DNA of 42,769 nucleotides from Actinomycetes bacterium (GCA_023460175.1 JAEWRC010000068.1:1-42769), one strand, 5' to 3'. Counted from the first letter of the stretch, positions 1 to 7,344 are shown. Translations and numbers: made by a program. The notes: a model not told the origin generated them from the letters alone.

Positions 1-60
1 GCATTGGCGGATGTGTGTGTGGCACCCCCCTACCCCCCTCCCGAGGAAGGTGTGGCTCTG

Positions 61-318
61 ATGGCGACGTACGAGACGTTGGCTGAGGCGATGGACGCCA
101 AGGACGACCTGGCCGAGGTCGAGTTGCGGTACCGGTTGCTCGCGGAGACGTTCGAAGCCGTGCCGAACTTGCGGGCGAACCTCAACCCTGCGCTGGAGCG
201 CGCGAAGGCCGAGATCCTTCGGCTACGCGCCGTCAAGACTGGTGACACCACCGGGGAAGCTGATAGCGGCAAGGTTGTGCCGTTCGACGCCAGCCGATTC
301 CACAAGGCCGGGACGTAG
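61..318 (+). CDS. small hypothetical protein, 85 aa
   Basis: I do not recognise this family. It is a charged, mainly helical protein rich in Glu, Ala, Arg and Leu, with no membrane segment, no cysteine pair and no signal peptide. The ATG at 61 is preferred because a strong purine-rich ribosome site (GAGGAAGG, 43-50) lies ten bases upstream. A TTG at 4 would add 19 proline-rich residues with no visible ribosome site. It lies just left of a truncated tRNA-Arg 3' end, so it may be the last gene of an integrated element that continues to the left of the window. That placement is inference. Confidence 0.6.
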   Translation: MATYETLAEAMDAKDDLAEVELRYRLLAETFEAVPNLRANLNPALERAKAEILRLRAVKTGDTTGEADSGKVVPFDASRFHKAGT

Positions 319-401
319 CCCCGTCCGCAGGCCGTCCGCAGTAGATTCAGCGGCCGGCAACCGTCACGACTGCGATTCGAGGCTCCACTTTCGCGCTACA
401 A

Positions 402-421
402 ACGGTTGAGAATCTAACCGT
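402..421. repeat. short inverted repeat, ACGGTT/AACCGT
   Basis: Six-base perfect arms with an eight-base spacer lie about 85 bases after the stop of the small gene at 61-318. It could be a weak terminator stem or a protein site. There is no T-run after it. The rest of 319-805 holds the tRNA fragment, the inverted repeats before the Fic gene and no other gene that I can support. Confidence 0.35.
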
Positions 422-516
422 ATTCGTGTGTACCTCACTGGACTGTCGGTATTGAATTCCGCTGTGCGGCAATACTTATGCGCACGTTGGCGAACGGGCG
501 TGTACGGGTGTCTACT

Positions 517-554
517 TCAGAAGGTTAGGGGTTCGAATCCCTTCGGGCGCACCA
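517..554 (+). tRNA. 3' fragment of a tRNA-Arg gene (attachment site)
   Basis: The stretch carries the last base pairs of an anticodon stem, a variable loop, a complete T arm (AGGGG-TTCGAAT-CCCTT), the 3' acceptor strand CGGGCGC, the discriminator A and an encoded CCA. From memory it matches the 3' half of actinobacterial tRNA-Arg(ACG). The 5' half is missing: upstream DNA has no matching acceptor strand GCGCCCG, D arm or anticodon loop. The fragment is therefore not a functional tRNA. Integrases that use tRNA genes leave such 3' copies at the far end of the inserted element. The last 19 bases before the final CA are repeated at 2118-2136. Confidence 0.8.
534..552 (+). repeat. 19-bp direct repeat, left copy (att core candidate)
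   Basis: The sequence CGAATCCCTTCGGGCGCAC occurs here, inside the tRNA-Arg 3' fragment, and again identically at 2118-2136. The two copies enclose about 1.6 kb holding only the Fic gene. This fits att cores left by integration, either of an element whose integrase is lost or of two elements inserted in tandem at the same tRNA. Confidence 0.75.
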
Positions 555-787
555 TATTTGCAGGTCAGGCGGTGTTAGTCAGTTAGCTGGCAAACACCGC
601 TTCGCTGTATCCCGTACTTCCCCACCGTGACGGTTGCTGGACCACCGTGTCCGTTACTGTTTCGTGACCCAAGTGCAAGAGGTGTGCGGGACGGTCAGAC
701 GGCATAAACCTGCCCATTCCCCGAGGTTGGCGACTCGAACCCCCCGCGGATAGGGACCCAACAACGGTTGCAGGTTGGGCCGCAACC

Positions 788-813
788 TATAACGAAACGC
801 GGCTTTTGTTATA
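788..813. promoter_or_regulatory. palindrome just upstream of the Fic gene
   Basis: Arms TATAAC and GTTATA are perfect. The symmetry extends inward through GAAA/TTTT with one mismatch around a CGCGGC centre, giving 26 bases in all. It ends ten bases before the ATG at 824. A second overlapping inverted repeat (GGTTGC/GCAACC, 766-787) adjoins it. The position suggests an operator at or after the promoter. The Fic protein has its own C-terminal winged-helix segment, so autoregulation is possible; this is inference. Confidence 0.45.
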
Positions 814-823
814 CCTTCTGTCG

Positions 824-1975
824 ATGGACCCAACGAGGTTTGTAGCTCCGGAGTGGGGGACGGCGGTGTCGACGGGTGGCAGCGCCGCATATCACGCGTT
901 CGTCCCTAGGCCGGTCCCGCACGAGCTGACGCTCAGACCGCGGACGATAATGCTTCTGTCGGAAGCTGACGCTGCTCTTGGGCGCCTCGGCGGTGCTGGC
1001 CGACTCCTACCAGACCCTCACCTGCTGGTGAATGCGTACGTCACTCGAGAGGCCGTGGCGAGTTCTCGCATTGAAGGAACTCAGGCTTCAGTCACCGAGG
1101 TGTTCGACGCGGCAGTGACAGGGACGTCTACACGCGCTGACGTCCAGGAGGTACGCAACTACATCCACGCGCTGGGCCATGGGCTCCAGCGCTTGAACGA
1201 GGGGTTTCCAATCTCGCTACGGCTGATCCGCGAGATGCACGAGATTCTGCTAACCGGTGTTCGAGGCCAAGAACGAACTCCTGGTGATTTTCGCAAAACA
1301 CAGAACTGGATCTCCTCCCCGGACAACCAGCCCCGTACGGCGCGTTTCGTACCTCCAACCGTAGAGAACATGTGGGAAGCCCTGGATGATTGGGAGAAGT
1401 ACCTACATGACGACGACCCGAAACTGCCGTTGCTGATTCGTTGCGCCCTACTGCATTACCAATTTGAAACGATCCACCCGTTTCTCGACGGCAATGGCCG
1501 CATCGGACGGCTATTCATAATTCTGTACCTAGTCAACAGGGGGCGCCTGCCGACACCGCTGCTGTACATCTCTAGCTATTTTGATCAGCGCAAAGGCGAG
1601 TACTACGACCGGCTGCAGTTCATTCGCGAGCGGGGGGAGATCGATGAATGGCTCGATTTCTTCCTGCTCGGCATAGCTGGACAAGCTGCAGACGCGGTCA
1701 CTCGTGCCGAAGAATTATCGGACCTCCGAGAGAAATACCGGCTGATCCTCCAGGGAAGCAGAAGTCGAGCGATCGAAGTTGCCGACCTACTGTTTGCCAA
1801 CCCGATTATGACCGTACGCGCTGTTCAAAAGAGGTTGGACGTCAGTCAGCCCGGTGCGACCAACTTGCTGCGAACGCTCACAGCCGAGGGAATCGTGCGA
1901 GAAGTCGGGACAGGGCCCGGGACCAGGCACCGTTGGTTCGCAGACGAGGTACTGAGGGTTCTCGATCCACAGTAG
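824..1975 (+). CDS. Fic-domain protein (AMPylase-type) with C-terminal winged helix
   Basis: Fic enzymes transfer AMP, or other phosphate-containing groups, to hydroxyl side chains of target proteins. The complete core motif HPFLDGNGRIGR lies at about residues 218-229, with the catalytic His at 218. An N-terminal inhibitory motif of the [S/T]xxxE[G/N] type is present at residues 80-85 (S80, E84, G85), which marks the self-inhibited class with an N-terminal inhibitory helix. The last 65 residues look like a winged helix-turn-helix. At 383 aa it has the usual length of Fic-wHTH proteins. The ATG at 824 is preferred to a TTG at 806, which falls inside the palindrome. The gene stands alone between two copies of a tRNA-derived repeat, so horizontal arrival is likely. 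The target protein is unknown. Confidence 0.9.
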   Translation: MDPTRFVAPEWGTAVSTGGSAAYHAFVPRPVPHELTLRPRTIMLLSEADAALGRLGGAGRLLPDPHLLVNAYVTREAVASSRIEGTQASVTEVFDAAVTGTSTRADVQEVRNYIHALGHGLQRLNEGFPISLRLIREMHEILLTGVRGQERTPGDFRKTQNWISSPDNQPRTARFVPPTVENMWEALDDWEKYLHDDDPKLPLLIRCALLHYQFETIHPFLDGNGRIGRLFIILYLVNRGRLPTPLLYISSYFDQRKGEYYDRLQFIRERGEIDEWLDFFLLGIAGQAADAVTRAEELSDLREKYRLILQGSRSRAIEVADLLFANPIMTVRAVQKRLDVSQPGATNLLRTLTAEGIVREVGTGPGTRHRWFADEVLRVLDPQ

Positions 1976-2117
1976 TTTCCAGCGACGACTCCTGTGCGTT
2001 TGTTCGAGGAGCGGCGATATCGCATGAATACGTTGCGAAAATAATTGCAGCGCAACATGTTAACGGACTGTCACGGACTCGCGCCTCCGCAAAAGCGCCT
2101 TCCGAAGGGTTGGGTGG

Positions 2118-2136
2118 CGAATCCCTTCGGGCGCAC
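2118..2136 (+). repeat. 19-bp direct repeat, right copy (att core candidate)
   Basis: This copy is identical to 534-552 but is not followed by CCA and is not preceded by a T arm. Just upstream, CCGAAGGG (from 2102) forms an inverted repeat with the CCCTTCGG inside the copy, so it can fold as a small hairpin. The 218-base gap between the Fic stop and the ClgR-like gene otherwise shows no gene. Confidence 0.7.
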
Positions 2137-2193
2137 TTCACCGGCAGCGAACATCGTTGGCATCGGACCTCGGGATGCTGCGACGATGTGTAC

Positions 2194-2511
2194 ATGGCCG
2201 AGATCATCCGCATTCACCCGGACCGCAAGCCGGAACCGGAACCGCTGTGGCGTGACGTGCTCGGGCGCAGGCTGCGCGCTGCGCGGGAAGCTCAAGGTGC
2301 GCGGTTGATCGATGTGGCCGAACGCGCGGGGATCTCTGCGCAATACCTCTCTGAGATCGAGCGCGGCCGCAAGGAACCGTCGAGCGAGATGATCGCGGCC
2401 GTTTCCGGTGCGCTGGGGCTGCGCCTCGGTCGCCTGCTCGGCGGGATCTCCGCCGACCTGAGCCGGGCCTCGGAGCGACGCCCGGTCGGGCCGGTGCTGC
2501 TCGCGGCATAG
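2194..2511 (+). CDS. XRE-family regulator, ClgR-like
   Basis: A 105-aa protein with one helix-turn-helix domain at about residues 20-75. The recognition helix region reads LSEIERGRKEPSSE, nearly the signature of the mycobacterial Clp-gene regulator ClgR (Rv2745c). ClgR activates clp proteolysis genes under stress. The start is the ATG at 2194. The gene runs toward the clpP pair and ends three bases before the clpP stop, so the two units are convergent and may share a terminator or interfere with each other. It is shorter at its N-terminus than ClgR and is probably a paralogue, not clgR itself. Control of the adjacent clpP pair is inferred from location. Confidence 0.85.
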   Translation: MAEIIRIHPDRKPEPEPLWRDVLGRRLRAAREAQGARLIDVAERAGISAQYLSEIERGRKEPSSEMIAAVSGALGLRLGRLLGGISADLSRASERRPVGPVLLAA

Positions 2512-2514
2512 CGT

Positions 2515-3102
2515 TCAGCGCTCTTCGAGGACACGGTCGGCCAGTCCGTAGGCGACGGCGGCCGGTGCGTCGAATACCCGGTCCCGGTCGGTGTCGTGTC
2601 TGAGCTGATCGGCCGTTCGGCCGGTGTGCCGCGCCAGGATCGCTTCCAGCTGGTTGCGCACCCGGACCACTTCATCGGCTTGCAGGATCAGATCGGGAAT
2701 GGTTCCGCGCCCCTGCGCGGCCGGTTGGTGGAGCACCACCCGCGTGTGTGGCAGGACGGCACGCCGGCCCGGTGCACCGGCGGCCAGCAGTACCGCACCC
2801 GCCGCGACCGCCTGCCCGAGGCAGGTCGTGGCGACCGGCGCCTTGATGAAGCGCATGGTGTCGTAGACGGCCAGCATCGCGGACAGATCGCCGCCGTCGG
2901 AGTTGATGTAAAGGCTGATCTCCCGGTCCGGATTGTCGGCCTCCAGATGCAGGAGTTGGGCAATGAGCGCGTTGGCGACGCCGGGATCGATCGCGGTACC
3001 GAGGTAGACGATCCGCTCGGTGAGCAGATGCGAGTAGACGTCCATGATCCGCTCGCCACTGGCGTTGCGGGTGATCACGTTCGGGATCGTGTAGGTGCTC
3101 AT
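2515..3102 (-). CDS. ClpP2-like protease subunit lacking the catalytic serine
   Basis: A ClpP-family peptidase subunit of 195 aa, the usual mature length. His125 (in LHQP) and Asp174 (in DTDRDR) of the triad are in place. The nucleophile motif, normally GQA-x-S, reads GQAVA: residue 100, 25 before the His as in active ClpPs, is Ala (codon GCG, 2803-2805). The handle-helix and LLAAGAPG segments are well kept, so the fold is probably intact and the subunit inactive. It most resembles mycobacterial ClpP2. Its ATG overlaps the stop of the upstream clpP by four bases, so the two are translationally coupled and expected to form mixed rings. No propeptide is evident. Confidence 0.92.
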   Translation of the reverse strand: MSTYTIPNVITRNASGERIMDVYSHLLTERIVYLGTAIDPGVANALIAQLLHLEADNPDREISLYINSDGGDLSAMLAVYDTMRFIKAPVATTCLGQAVAAGAVLLAAGAPGRRAVLPHTRVVLHQPAAQGRGTIPDLILQADEVVRVRNQLEAILARHTGRTADQLRHDTDRDRVFDAPAAVAYGLADRVLEER

Positions 3103-3710
3103 GCTTGGGCCCCGATGCCGAACTGCTGCTTGCGATCTGGCACGACCTGAGCGAAATGCTCGACGACATGGTCGACGAAGCCGTAGTCGCGGGCCTGGGT
3201 GGCGGTGAACCAACGGTCGTGCAGGGAGTCGGCGAAGATGCGCTCGAGATCCTGCCCGGTGTCCTCGGCGATGATCCTCAGCACGGTGTCGCGGGTATGA
3301 CGCAGATCGTCTGCCTGCACCTCGACCTCCACCGCGGATCCGGCAATACCGGCCGATCCCTGGTGCATCAGGATGCGGGCGTGTGGTAGTGTGTAGCGCT
3401 TGCCCGGGGTTCCGGCAGACAACAAGAACTGGCCGGCACTGCACGCCAATCCCAGCGCCACGGTGGAAACATCGCACGGTGCCAGCCGGATGACATCGCG
3501 GATGGCGAGCATTGCCGGTACCGAACCACCCGGTGAGTGAATCCACAGCGCGATGTCCTGATGGGCGTCATCGGCGGCCAGCGTCAATATCTGCGTGGTC
3601 AGGACGGTGCCGTTGTCCTCGTCGAGCGCCCCATCGAGCACCAGCACCCGCCGGCGGAACAGATTGTCGCGCAGTTGGTGATTGAACAGTGGCGGCTTCT
3701 CATCGGTCAT
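3099..3710 (-). CDS. ClpP1-like protease subunit, triad intact
   Basis: A 203-aa ClpP-family serine peptidase subunit. The catalytic residues are Ser91 (GLACS), His116 (LMHQG) and Asp165 (SLHDR), with the expected spacings of 25 and 49 residues. It resembles mycobacterial ClpP1 more than ClpP2. The ATG at 3710 starts MTDEKPPL; an in-frame upstream GTG at 3752 lies inside the palindrome at 3747-3764 and is unlikely. It is the first gene of a two-gene operon with the serine-less partner. ClpP normally forms a double seven-membered ring fed by ClpC or ClpX; no ATPase gene is nearby. This looks like an accessory pair in addition to the essential housekeeping clpP1P2. Confidence 0.92.
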   Translation of the reverse strand: MTDEKPPLFNHQLRDNLFRRRVLVLDGALDEDNGTVLTTQILTLAADDAHQDIALWIHSPGGSVPAMLAIRDVIRLAPCDVSTVALGLACSAGQFLLSAGTPGKRYTLPHARILMHQGSAGIAGSAVEVEVQADDLRHTRDTVLRIIAEDTGQDLERIFADSLHDRWFTATQARDYGFVDHVVEHFAQVVPDRKQQFGIGAQA

Positions 3711-3746
3711 ACGCCCGACAATGCCGCAGCGACAGTGACTTTCGCC

Positions 3747-3764
3747 GCTCACGCTGCTGTGAGC
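3747..3764. promoter_or_regulatory. inverted repeat upstream of the clpP pair
   Basis: Perfect six-base arms GCTCAC and GTGAGC are separated by six bases, 37 bases upstream of the first clpP start. A second small palindrome, CCGC-ggta-GCGG, lies at 3773-3784. These are candidate operators for the ClgR-like regulator next door. I cannot score them against a ClgR matrix here. Confidence 0.4.
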
Positions 3765-3815
3765 AGAACGGTCCGCGGTAGCGGATACTGTGCTGCGTCC
3801 CCCTACTAGTAGCGC

Positions 3816-4493
3816 CTATTTGTTCGCAGCCAGTGACGAGTACAACTGCGCGGCCGTCCAGACTTCGGCCTGGCGGGGGAACACCCTGTCCAAGAGAAAG
3901 TCGTGGACCGCTGCGTCGGCGTCGGCGGTGCAACCGGCGACCATGATGATTCGGTAGTCGCGGTCGGCGGCCTCCCTGATGGTGGTCAGTACCGCACCGC
4001 TGGTGTGGCATCCGGCGACGATCAGGGTCGTCACACCGCAGTTGGTCAGTTGTTCGTCCAGGTCGGTGGTCGAGAAGATCCCCAACCTGGTGGTGCGCAG
4101 CTCGATATCCTCGGGTCGTACGGCCAACGCCGGGTGCAGCTCGGCATCGGGAGTCCCGTTCTGCAGCCGATGCTCCTGCACCACGGTCGAGAACTCCTTG
4201 TTGGTCAATGGCGGGAACCGGTAGTCCATCGGGTCGAACGCTGTGCGCGCTTGGACCACGATTCCCTCGTGGATGCGGAGGATATCGACGACCTTGTTGA
4301 TCCTCGCGATGAGCTCGTCGTGCTGCGGTATCGAGGCGAGGATCTCAGATTGGCAGCCCAAGACCAGTAGTGCGCATTCGCTGGGCGCAACCGGCCCACC
4401 TTCGTAGGAGTCGCTGCCCGAGGATGTCAATCGGGCTGCCGAGCGCGCAGCGCCGATCCGGGGCTCGGCGGCGGCCGACGGGGGAGTGCCCAT
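3816..4493 (-). CDS. isochorismatase-fold cysteine-hydrolase-like protein, triad lost
   Basis: The fold is recognisable from the core strand ALLVLGCQSE, the segment LGIFSTTDLDEQL and the cis-peptide region VAGCHTSGAVLTTIREAADRDYR, all typical of isochorismatase-like hydrolases. Those enzymes use an Asp-Lys-Cys triad. Here the Asp position (LLVxD) is Gly, the Lys before the xxxxxF segment appears to be Thr, and the Cys (GVxTxxC) is Ala. The protein is probably a pseudoenzyme or uses other chemistry. The start is uncertain: ATG 4493 gives 225 aa, GTG 4583 would add 30 residues of lower-GC sequence, and neither has a good ribosome site. It lies downstream of the P450 on the same strand. Confidence 0.75.
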   Translation of the reverse strand: MGTPPSAAAEPRIGAARSAARLTSSGSDSYEGGPVAPSECALLVLGCQSEILASIPQHDELIARINKVVDILRIHEGIVVQARTAFDPMDYRFPPLTNKEFSTVVQEHRLQNGTPDAELHPALAVRPEDIELRTTRLGIFSTTDLDEQLTNCGVTTLIVAGCHTSGAVLTTIREAADRDYRIIMVAGCTADADAAVHDFLLDRVFPRQAEVWTAAQLYSSLAANK

Positions 4494-4641
4494 CCGCCGA
4501 GACCGACTGAGACTACGCCATACTGATTCAACCAACACCGAAATATCCTCCAATGTAACAGATTTGGTTTCAGTGATCTTCACGGACTTGTTACTGCGGC
4601 TGTGCCAACGCGAGCGCGTCGACGACAGGGTTGGGGCGGCA

Positions 4642-5829
4642 CTACACGTTCGTGGCGCGACTGAACGAGATGGGGACCGACACAGCACCCCACACGTGGC
4701 TCTGCACGTACTTGACCTGCTCGCCGGGTGCGACCTGGAAGTCGTCGAACGCCCGGAACACCTCTTCGATCGCCACCCGCAGTTCCAGGCGTGCCAGATG
4801 CATACCCAGGCACTTGTGGATACCACTCCCGAAGGTCAAGTGGCGGACATTGTTTCGGTCGAATTTGGGCTGATCCGGATCGGCGAATTCGGCCGGGTCG
4901 CGGTTGGCGGCCGGCAACGCGAGTAATACCCGCTCGCCGGACTTGAGTGTCTGGCCCGCCATTGTGGTGTCGCTTTGCACCGTACGTGCGGAGATCACCG
5001 GAGCGAACAGCCGAAGGGCCTCCTCCACGACCTGCGCCGACGGCGATTGCCGAGCCTGCGCCTGCACCTCGGGATTCTCGGCGAAGTAGGCCAGGGTCGT
5101 GGCCAGCGTCTTGTAGGTGGTGTCGAACCCGGCGCCGATCATGCTGAATCCGATCGCGGCGATCACATCGTCGGTGAGTTCGTCCATCTCGGGCTGCTTG
5201 GCGAGCAGGTAGCTGAGCAGATCGTCACCGGGGTTCTCGCGAAGTGGGGCGATGATTACGTCCTGCACAAATGTCATTGCGCCCTGCCAGGCGTCGGTCG
5301 CGCCGCTGGTGTCCTGGCCGCCCTGGTCGACCATGTATCGGACCCCGTCGCGGATGAGATCCATGTTCTGTGCCTGGACACCTACCACCCGCAGAATCAT
5401 CTCCATCGGGATGGGCAGCGCGAAGTCGGTGGCCAGGTCGGCCGGTGAGGTCAACGAGGCCAGCACGTCGGCCGTCAGTTCCCGGAGGACCGGCTCGAAA
5501 CTGGTGATGCGCCGCGGTGTGAACCAGTCCCGCAGCAGCGTGCGGTACAGGCGGTGTTCGGGGTCTTCGAGCATCTGCGGAATCAGTGGATTGCCCGCGG
5601 TCACGTCCGGGATGAGGGCCTCGCCGGAGGTGAAATCGTCGGGTGCCGAGGCGATCGCGTGAATGGGTTCATATCCGGTAGCAACCCAGTAACCGCCGTG
5701 ATGGTCGGTCCACTGCAGCGGGTGTTCGTTGCGAAGATCTCGATATACATCGTGGATGCGGTGCGCGATACTCTGATCGTGGTGGTCGAAGTCCACAGTC
5801 GGACGCCGATCGGTGGCCGGTTGAACCAT
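4642..5829 (-). CDS. cytochrome P450
   Basis: A 395-aa soluble bacterial P450 monooxygenase. The oxygen-binding I-helix motif GAGFDTT is at 232-238, the ExxR motif at 270-273 (EALR) and the haem loop FGSGIHKCLG has its Cys ligand at 340. It would hydroxylate a hydrophobic substrate using electrons from a ferredoxin and reductase. No redox partner adjoins it; the nearest ferredoxin is at 19730-19921. It is the first gene of a minus-strand unit with the isochorismatase-like gene and is divergent from the IclR genes across about 330 bases, so IclR control is plausible. The substrate is unknown. Confidence 0.95.
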   Translation of the reverse strand: MVQPATDRRPTVDFDHHDQSIAHRIHDVYRDLRNEHPLQWTDHHGGYWVATGYEPIHAIASAPDDFTSGEALIPDVTAGNPLIPQMLEDPEHRLYRTLLRDWFTPRRITSFEPVLRELTADVLASLTSPADLATDFALPIPMEMILRVVGVQAQNMDLIRDGVRYMVDQGGQDTSGATDAWQGAMTFVQDVIIAPLRENPGDDLLSYLLAKQPEMDELTDDVIAAIGFSMIGAGFDTTYKTLATTLAYFAENPEVQAQARQSPSAQVVEEALRLFAPVISARTVQSDTTMAGQTLKSGERVLLALPAANRDPAEFADPDQPKFDRNNVRHLTFGSGIHKCLGMHLARLELRVAIEEVFRAFDDFQVAPGEQVKYVQSHVWGAVSVPISFSRATNV

Positions 5830-6086
5830 GTTTTGTCACTCTTTCTCTTCCAAGCGCCGGGCGCCGCGGTGCAGCCGACAATGCCTCATTTCAGCTTTGC
5901 CGACCGCAACGACATTGGGAAGAACCCTGCGTGGTGTTCGCACTACTCCGATGAACTCCGCGACTTCGGCGTGAATCCAGGTCTTCTACGCGCTCAAAGT
6001 AGGTGAGGCACCACCAACCGCCACGCGCTCGAACTGGGAGCGACGTTACGGCCAGCTACCCGATGTCGGTACGTACGAGCCATCTG

Positions 6087-6106
6087 TGTTAGCGGAAGTG
6101 CTAGCA
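6087..6106. promoter_or_regulatory. imperfect inverted repeat between the P450 and IclR genes
   Basis: TGTTAGC and GCTAGCA (six of seven paired) flank a six-base spacer about 50 bases before the first IclR start. It is a possible operator in the divergent region 5830-6157, which otherwise shows no gene. A GTACGTAC palindrome lies just upstream. Confidence 0.3.
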
Positions 6107-6157
6107 ACGAACTATCCCTTGTTCCGGCGGTCGGGGGCTGCCTAAGGTTCGCTGCGT

Positions 6158-6484
6158 ATGGACAACATTCACTCGGCCTTGAGCTTGGGAGGTGCGGTGG
6201 TAGGCGCAGAGCAGACCTTGATTCGATCACTCCAGCGCGGTCTGCGCATCATCAACGTGGTGGCCGCGGACGGTCCACTGCACGCAAAGTCCGTTGCCCG
6301 TCAGGTTGGGCTTCCCCTTCCGACGGCCTACCACCTGTTGCGAACGCTGGTCCACGACGGCTATCTGATCCGGTTGGATGACGGCGCGTATGTGCTGGGT
6401 GGGCGGCTGGACTGGACTGGTCTCGCGACCGCCACTGTCCCCGCAGAGCCGCGGTCGTTGGCCGTCGTCAACGGTGCGGGCTGA
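6158..6484 (+). CDS. IclR-type DNA-binding domain only, 108 aa
   Basis: This short protein contains just the N-terminal winged helix of the IclR family (about residues 20-88, from TLIRSLQRG to YVLGGRL). It ends soon after, with no effector-binding domain. The next gene, four bases later, starts with a closely similar segment (TLIQSLQRG to YVLGPQF) and is full length, so this looks like a duplicated and truncated paralogue. The ATG at 6158 is used. A GTG at 6197 with GGGAGG four bases upstream is a serious alternative and would give 95 aa. It may be a small DNA-binding regulator, a modulator that pairs with its neighbour, or a decaying gene. Confidence 0.75.
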   Translation: MDNIHSALSLGGAVVGAEQTLIRSLQRGLRIINVVAADGPLHAKSVARQVGLPLPTAYHLLRTLVHDGYLIRLDDGAYVLGGRLDWTGLATATVPAEPRSLAVVNGAG

Positions 6485-6488
6485 ACCC

Positions 6489-7259
6489 GTGGACGCGACG
6501 GCCCCCACTCTGATCCAGAGCCTGCAGCGGGGGATGAAGCTCATCGACATCGTGGCCGAGCGGGGCCCTGTGACGGCCAAATCCCTCAGCGAATCAACCG
6601 GAATCGTGGGCGCCACGGTTTATCGTCTGGTGCGGACCCTGGTGTACGAGGGATACCTTGCCCGTACACAGGATGGTCGCTATGTGCTGGGACCGCAGTT
6701 CGCCAGTGTCGCAGAACTGGAAGGTCGTGCCCGAGACTATCGACTGGTGCGCGAGGCGATGGCGCGACTCGCGGCGGCCACGCGGTCACACGTCATGGTC
6801 GGTGGCCTGATCCACGGTGAAGTCGAAGTCTGGAACATCGTCGAACACCCCGCGGCCCCGCAGATCGACTGTTGGCCGGGCGTGCGCATTCCTGGCCATG
6901 CCACCGCGATCGGCAAAAATATTCTGGCGCACGCCGGAGCCGCCCAGCGTGAAGCGTATCTGAGGCAAAAGCCATTGCACAGCTACACATCTCACACCAT
7001 TGAGACCAGCTCGCGGCTGGAGCGTCATTTGATGGCCGGCCCGTTGTCGATCAGTGACCAGGAGTTCCGCTACGGGGTCACCTGCATTGCCGCGCCGCTG
7101 GCCGATGCGAGCATGCCTGCGGCGCTGGGGCTTGCCTCGCCCTCGGGCCGTTCGGTGCGCACCAAGGACGAGCTCGAAGAGCACCTGCTGCCGGCCGCGG
7201 CGAAAATATCGAAGCTGTTGGTGCACAGTAGGGTAACCCGTAATCGGGACGTCGCGTAG
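6489..7259 (+). CDS. IclR-family transcriptional regulator
   Basis: Full-length IclR regulator of 256 aa, starting at GTG 6489. The N-terminal winged helix spans about residues 5-70. The C-terminal effector-binding domain includes the typical segments GHATAIGKNILAH and FRYGVTCIAAPL, followed by a helical tail. IclR proteins usually bind small aromatic or carboxylic acids and control catabolic operons. It lies just upstream of the large acyl-CoA dehydrogenase operon and is divergent from the P450, so either could be its target. The promoter is probably shared with the short IclR gene before it. Confidence 0.92.
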   Translation: MDATAPTLIQSLQRGMKLIDIVAERGPVTAKSLSESTGIVGATVYRLVRTLVYEGYLARTQDGRYVLGPQFASVAELEGRARDYRLVREAMARLAAATRSHVMVGGLIHGEVEVWNIVEHPAAPQIDCWPGVRIPGHATAIGKNILAHAGAAQREAYLRQKPLHSYTSHTIETSSRLERHLMAGPLSISDQEFRYGVTCIAAPLADASMPAALGLASPSGRSVRTKDELEEHLLPAAAKISKLLVHSRVTRNRDVA

Positions 7260-7344
7260 AGCGTACGTAGGGGGTGCCTTCCATACCCCCGTCGCAGCTT
7301 TTGCCACCCGCCACCCGGCGGTATAACTGAGGCTGTCGGTCCTC

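Noticed and set aside
517..554. A complete tRNA gene
   Set aside because: Only the 3' half is present; no 5' acceptor strand, D arm or anticodon loop pairs with it.
654..890. 78-codon open frame on the minus strand before the Fic gene
   Set aside because: No family features, weak start, and it covers the palindromes upstream of the Fic gene.
2515..3546. Long single clpP frame starting at 3546
   Set aside because: The upstream part is an out-of-frame reading of the first clpP; the ATG at 3102 starts the normal ClpP N-terminus and overlaps the upstream stop.
4494..4583. 30-residue N-terminal extension of the isochorismatase-like protein from GTG 4583
   Set aside because: Lower GC, no ribosome site and no family similarity; kept only as an alternative start.
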